A stretch of 64,000 bases of DNA from Amycolatopsis sp. NBC_00345 (GTDB lineage: Bacteria > Actinomycetota > Actinomycetes > Mycobacteriales > Pseudonocardiaceae): positions 186,001 to 250,000 of the forward strand of contig NZ_CP107995.1 in NCBI RefSeq assembly GCF_036116635.1, written 5' to 3'. The notes below the pieces were generated by a model. That model made no database searches. It was not told the DNA's origin and saw only the letters and a program-made list of their open reading frames with translations. Shown piece after piece: positions 62,846 through 64,000 of the stretch (within the stretch, counting starts at the first letter, position 1; the number at the start of each line of letters is the position of its first letter). The position numbers were made by a program, and so were the translations under genes.

Positions 62846-64000
62846 CTACTCGCGCCAGCCACTCAGCTCGACGCCCTTCGCGACGTCGACGCGGTAGGCG
62901 AGCGTCACCGTCCCGGTCGCGCCCGGCGCCAGGGTGAGCAGCCAGGTCAGCTCGCCCAGTTCGGTGCGCTCGGCGGGCTCCGGGGTGGTGCGCACGTCCC
63001 GGACCGTGATCGCGTCGTCGCGGGAGACGGGCGTCTGGTCGAGCACGGTGACCGAGGCCTCGCGCGGGCCATGGTTCGTCACGGTGGTGCGGTATTCCGC
63101 CTCGCGGCGGCGCTGCCCGGACAGCGTCGCCTTGCTCGCCGTGCGCTTCACCAGCTCACGCTCGACCCGGATGCGGTCGTCGACGCCCAGCGCCAGCTCC
63201 AGCTCCTCGCCGGGCGCCCACACGTCCAGCCGGGTGGTGCCGACGAACTCGGCCTCGTGGAACACCGACGCGCGGCCCGGGCGCAGGGTGTGCTCGGAGG
63301 TGTTGACGACGGTGGCGCGCAGGTATGCCTCCGCGGCCTGGATCGGCGCGGTGACATAGCCGAGCTTCGCTTCGAGGTCCAGCTGCGCCAGCGTGGTGCG
63401 GTGGCCCTGCGCGCCGGACGGGATCGCGACGGGCCGGCTCGGCCGGTACGTGACCGCGGTGGCGCCCTGCTCGACGGCGGCGACCTTCGGCGCCATCCGG
63501 CTGAGCGAGAAGGAGGCGCGGTCGCGCACCATCGCGGTGCCGGGCGCGGCCGCGGCGTACGCCATCGGCTGGGCCGGGGGAGGGGGCTGAACCCGGTCGA
63601 GGAACCAGGGCTGCAGTTCCGGCACCACCACGGTGTGCGCGGGGCGGGCCGTGGACAGCGCCAGCTCGCACTCCGGCCAGTCCTCGCCGGTGTGCTGGCT
63701 GACCAGGCCGTGGGAGGTCACGGTCACCTGCGCGCCGCGCACCCGCACGTCGTAGCCCGGTTCCCAGCTCGCCCCGGGTACCACATAGGACAGTTCCAGC
63801 TCGACCTCACCGGTATCCTTTCCCTCCAACGTTTCCAGCTCGACGGTGACCGTGGAACTGTCCTGTTCGGACTGCGCGCTGTGCGCCTCGATCCGCCGGT
63901 CCAGCGCGGCCAGGCCCTCGCGCAGCTGGTCCAGCCGGACGGTGAGCGCGCGGCGGCCCTTGAGCGCGGCGGCCAGCTGGGTGCCGAGCGCGTCGCTGAC
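62846..64000 (-). CDS. DUF4139 (MuiA-like) protein, N-terminus beyond window
   Basis: Frame is open at the right edge; 384 codons are visible. The C-terminal DUF4139 domain is recognisable (ELELSYVVPGASWEPGYDVRVRG, GEDWPECELALSTARPA). The partial upstream part is a helical coiled segment (ALKGRRALTVRLDQLREGLAALDRRIEAHSAQSEQD). MuiA family proteins in E. coli affect mucoidy; role here unknown. Stop is 3 bases after the CBS gene stop, so convergent. Confidence 0.9.
   Translation of the reverse strand, partial: VSDALGTQLAAALKGRRALTVRLDQLREGLAALDRRIEAHSAQSEQDSSTVTVELETLEGKDTGEVELELSYVVPGASWEPGYDVRVRGAQVTVTSHGLVSQHTGEDWPECELALSTARPAHTVVVPELQPWFLDRVQPPPPAQPMAYAAAAPGTAMVRDRASFSLSRMAPKVAAVEQGATAVTYRPSRPVAIPSGAQGHRTTLAQLDLEAKLGYVTAPIQAAEAYLRATVVNTSEHTLRPGRASVFHEAEFVGTTRLDVWAPGEELELALGVDDRIRVERELVKRTASKATLSGQRRREAEYRTTVTNHGPREASVTVLDQTPVSRDDAITVRDVRTTPEPAERTELGELTWLLTLAPGATGTVTLAYRVDVAKGVELSGWRE

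Overview
The window is high-GC (roughly 70%+) actinobacterial chromosome, rich in GTG starts and 4-nt GTGA/ATGA stop-start overlaps. The order DUF3046-recA-recX ... miaB-(membrane protein)-DUF349-miaA-dapF-...-hflX-...-lexA/LysM-nrdR-nrdJ follows the mycobacterial/Pseudonocardiaceae chromosome. A Rieske-type Sdh1 operon, an Edd-Eda pair and gluABCD fit a Pseudonocardiaceae member such as Amycolatopsis; the genus is my inference. No rRNA, tRNA, CRISPR array, phage or insertion sequence was seen.

Layout. 1-4341: lhr helicase, truncated by the window edge. 4795-8959: membrane-anchored Hsp70-like protein, DUF3046, recA (SOS box plus a LexA-independent RecA-NDp/PafBC-type promoter) and recX. 9072-11674: eda-edd of the Entner-Doudoroff pathway. 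11931-16421: Sdh1-type succinate dehydrogenase operon (small protein, SdhC with candidate Rieske ligands, SdhA, SdhB) ending in a nucleotidyltransferase-like gene. 16452-20842: secreted protein, amidohydrolase, DUF4037, YoaK-family membrane protein, methyltransferase. 20972-24354: gluABCD glutamate importer. 24673-26745: two-component system. 26758-31289: a decayed region with a multiply broken alpha/beta-hydrolase pseudogene, an MFS transporter, a small secreted protein and a frameshifted, truncated STAND NTPase. 31304-37719: TAXI lipoprotein, miaB, membrane protein, DUF349, miaA, dapF. 37722-38690: a two-gene cassette flanked by a 33-bp duplication of the dapF 3' end. 38741-45641: valS, an MFS exporter with divergent ArsR-type regulator, hflX, a secreted beta-propeller-like protein. 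45832-51631: lexA, a divergent LysM gene, nrdR and B12-dependent nrdJ. 51733-52649: toxin-antitoxin-like pair behind a perfect inverted repeat. 52836-64000: secreted trypsin-like protease, phosphoribosyltransferase, ferritin-like protein, TetR with two tiny membrane-protein genes, prolyl oligopeptidase, zinc peptidase, TIGR03086 protein, MocR-type regulator with a small partner, CBS protein and a DUF4139 protein cut by the right edge.

How the parts work together. The core theme is DNA damage and nucleotide supply: recA, recX, lexA, the LysM gene and nrdRJ, with two damage-response promoter classes (SOS boxes and RecA-NDp motifs) upstream of both recA and the LysM gene. The most unusual local structures are the dapF-borne cassette with its target-regenerating direct repeat and the Phd/HicB-like plus HicA-like pair. 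Both could be small mobile or defence-type modules, but function is not proven by sequence alone.
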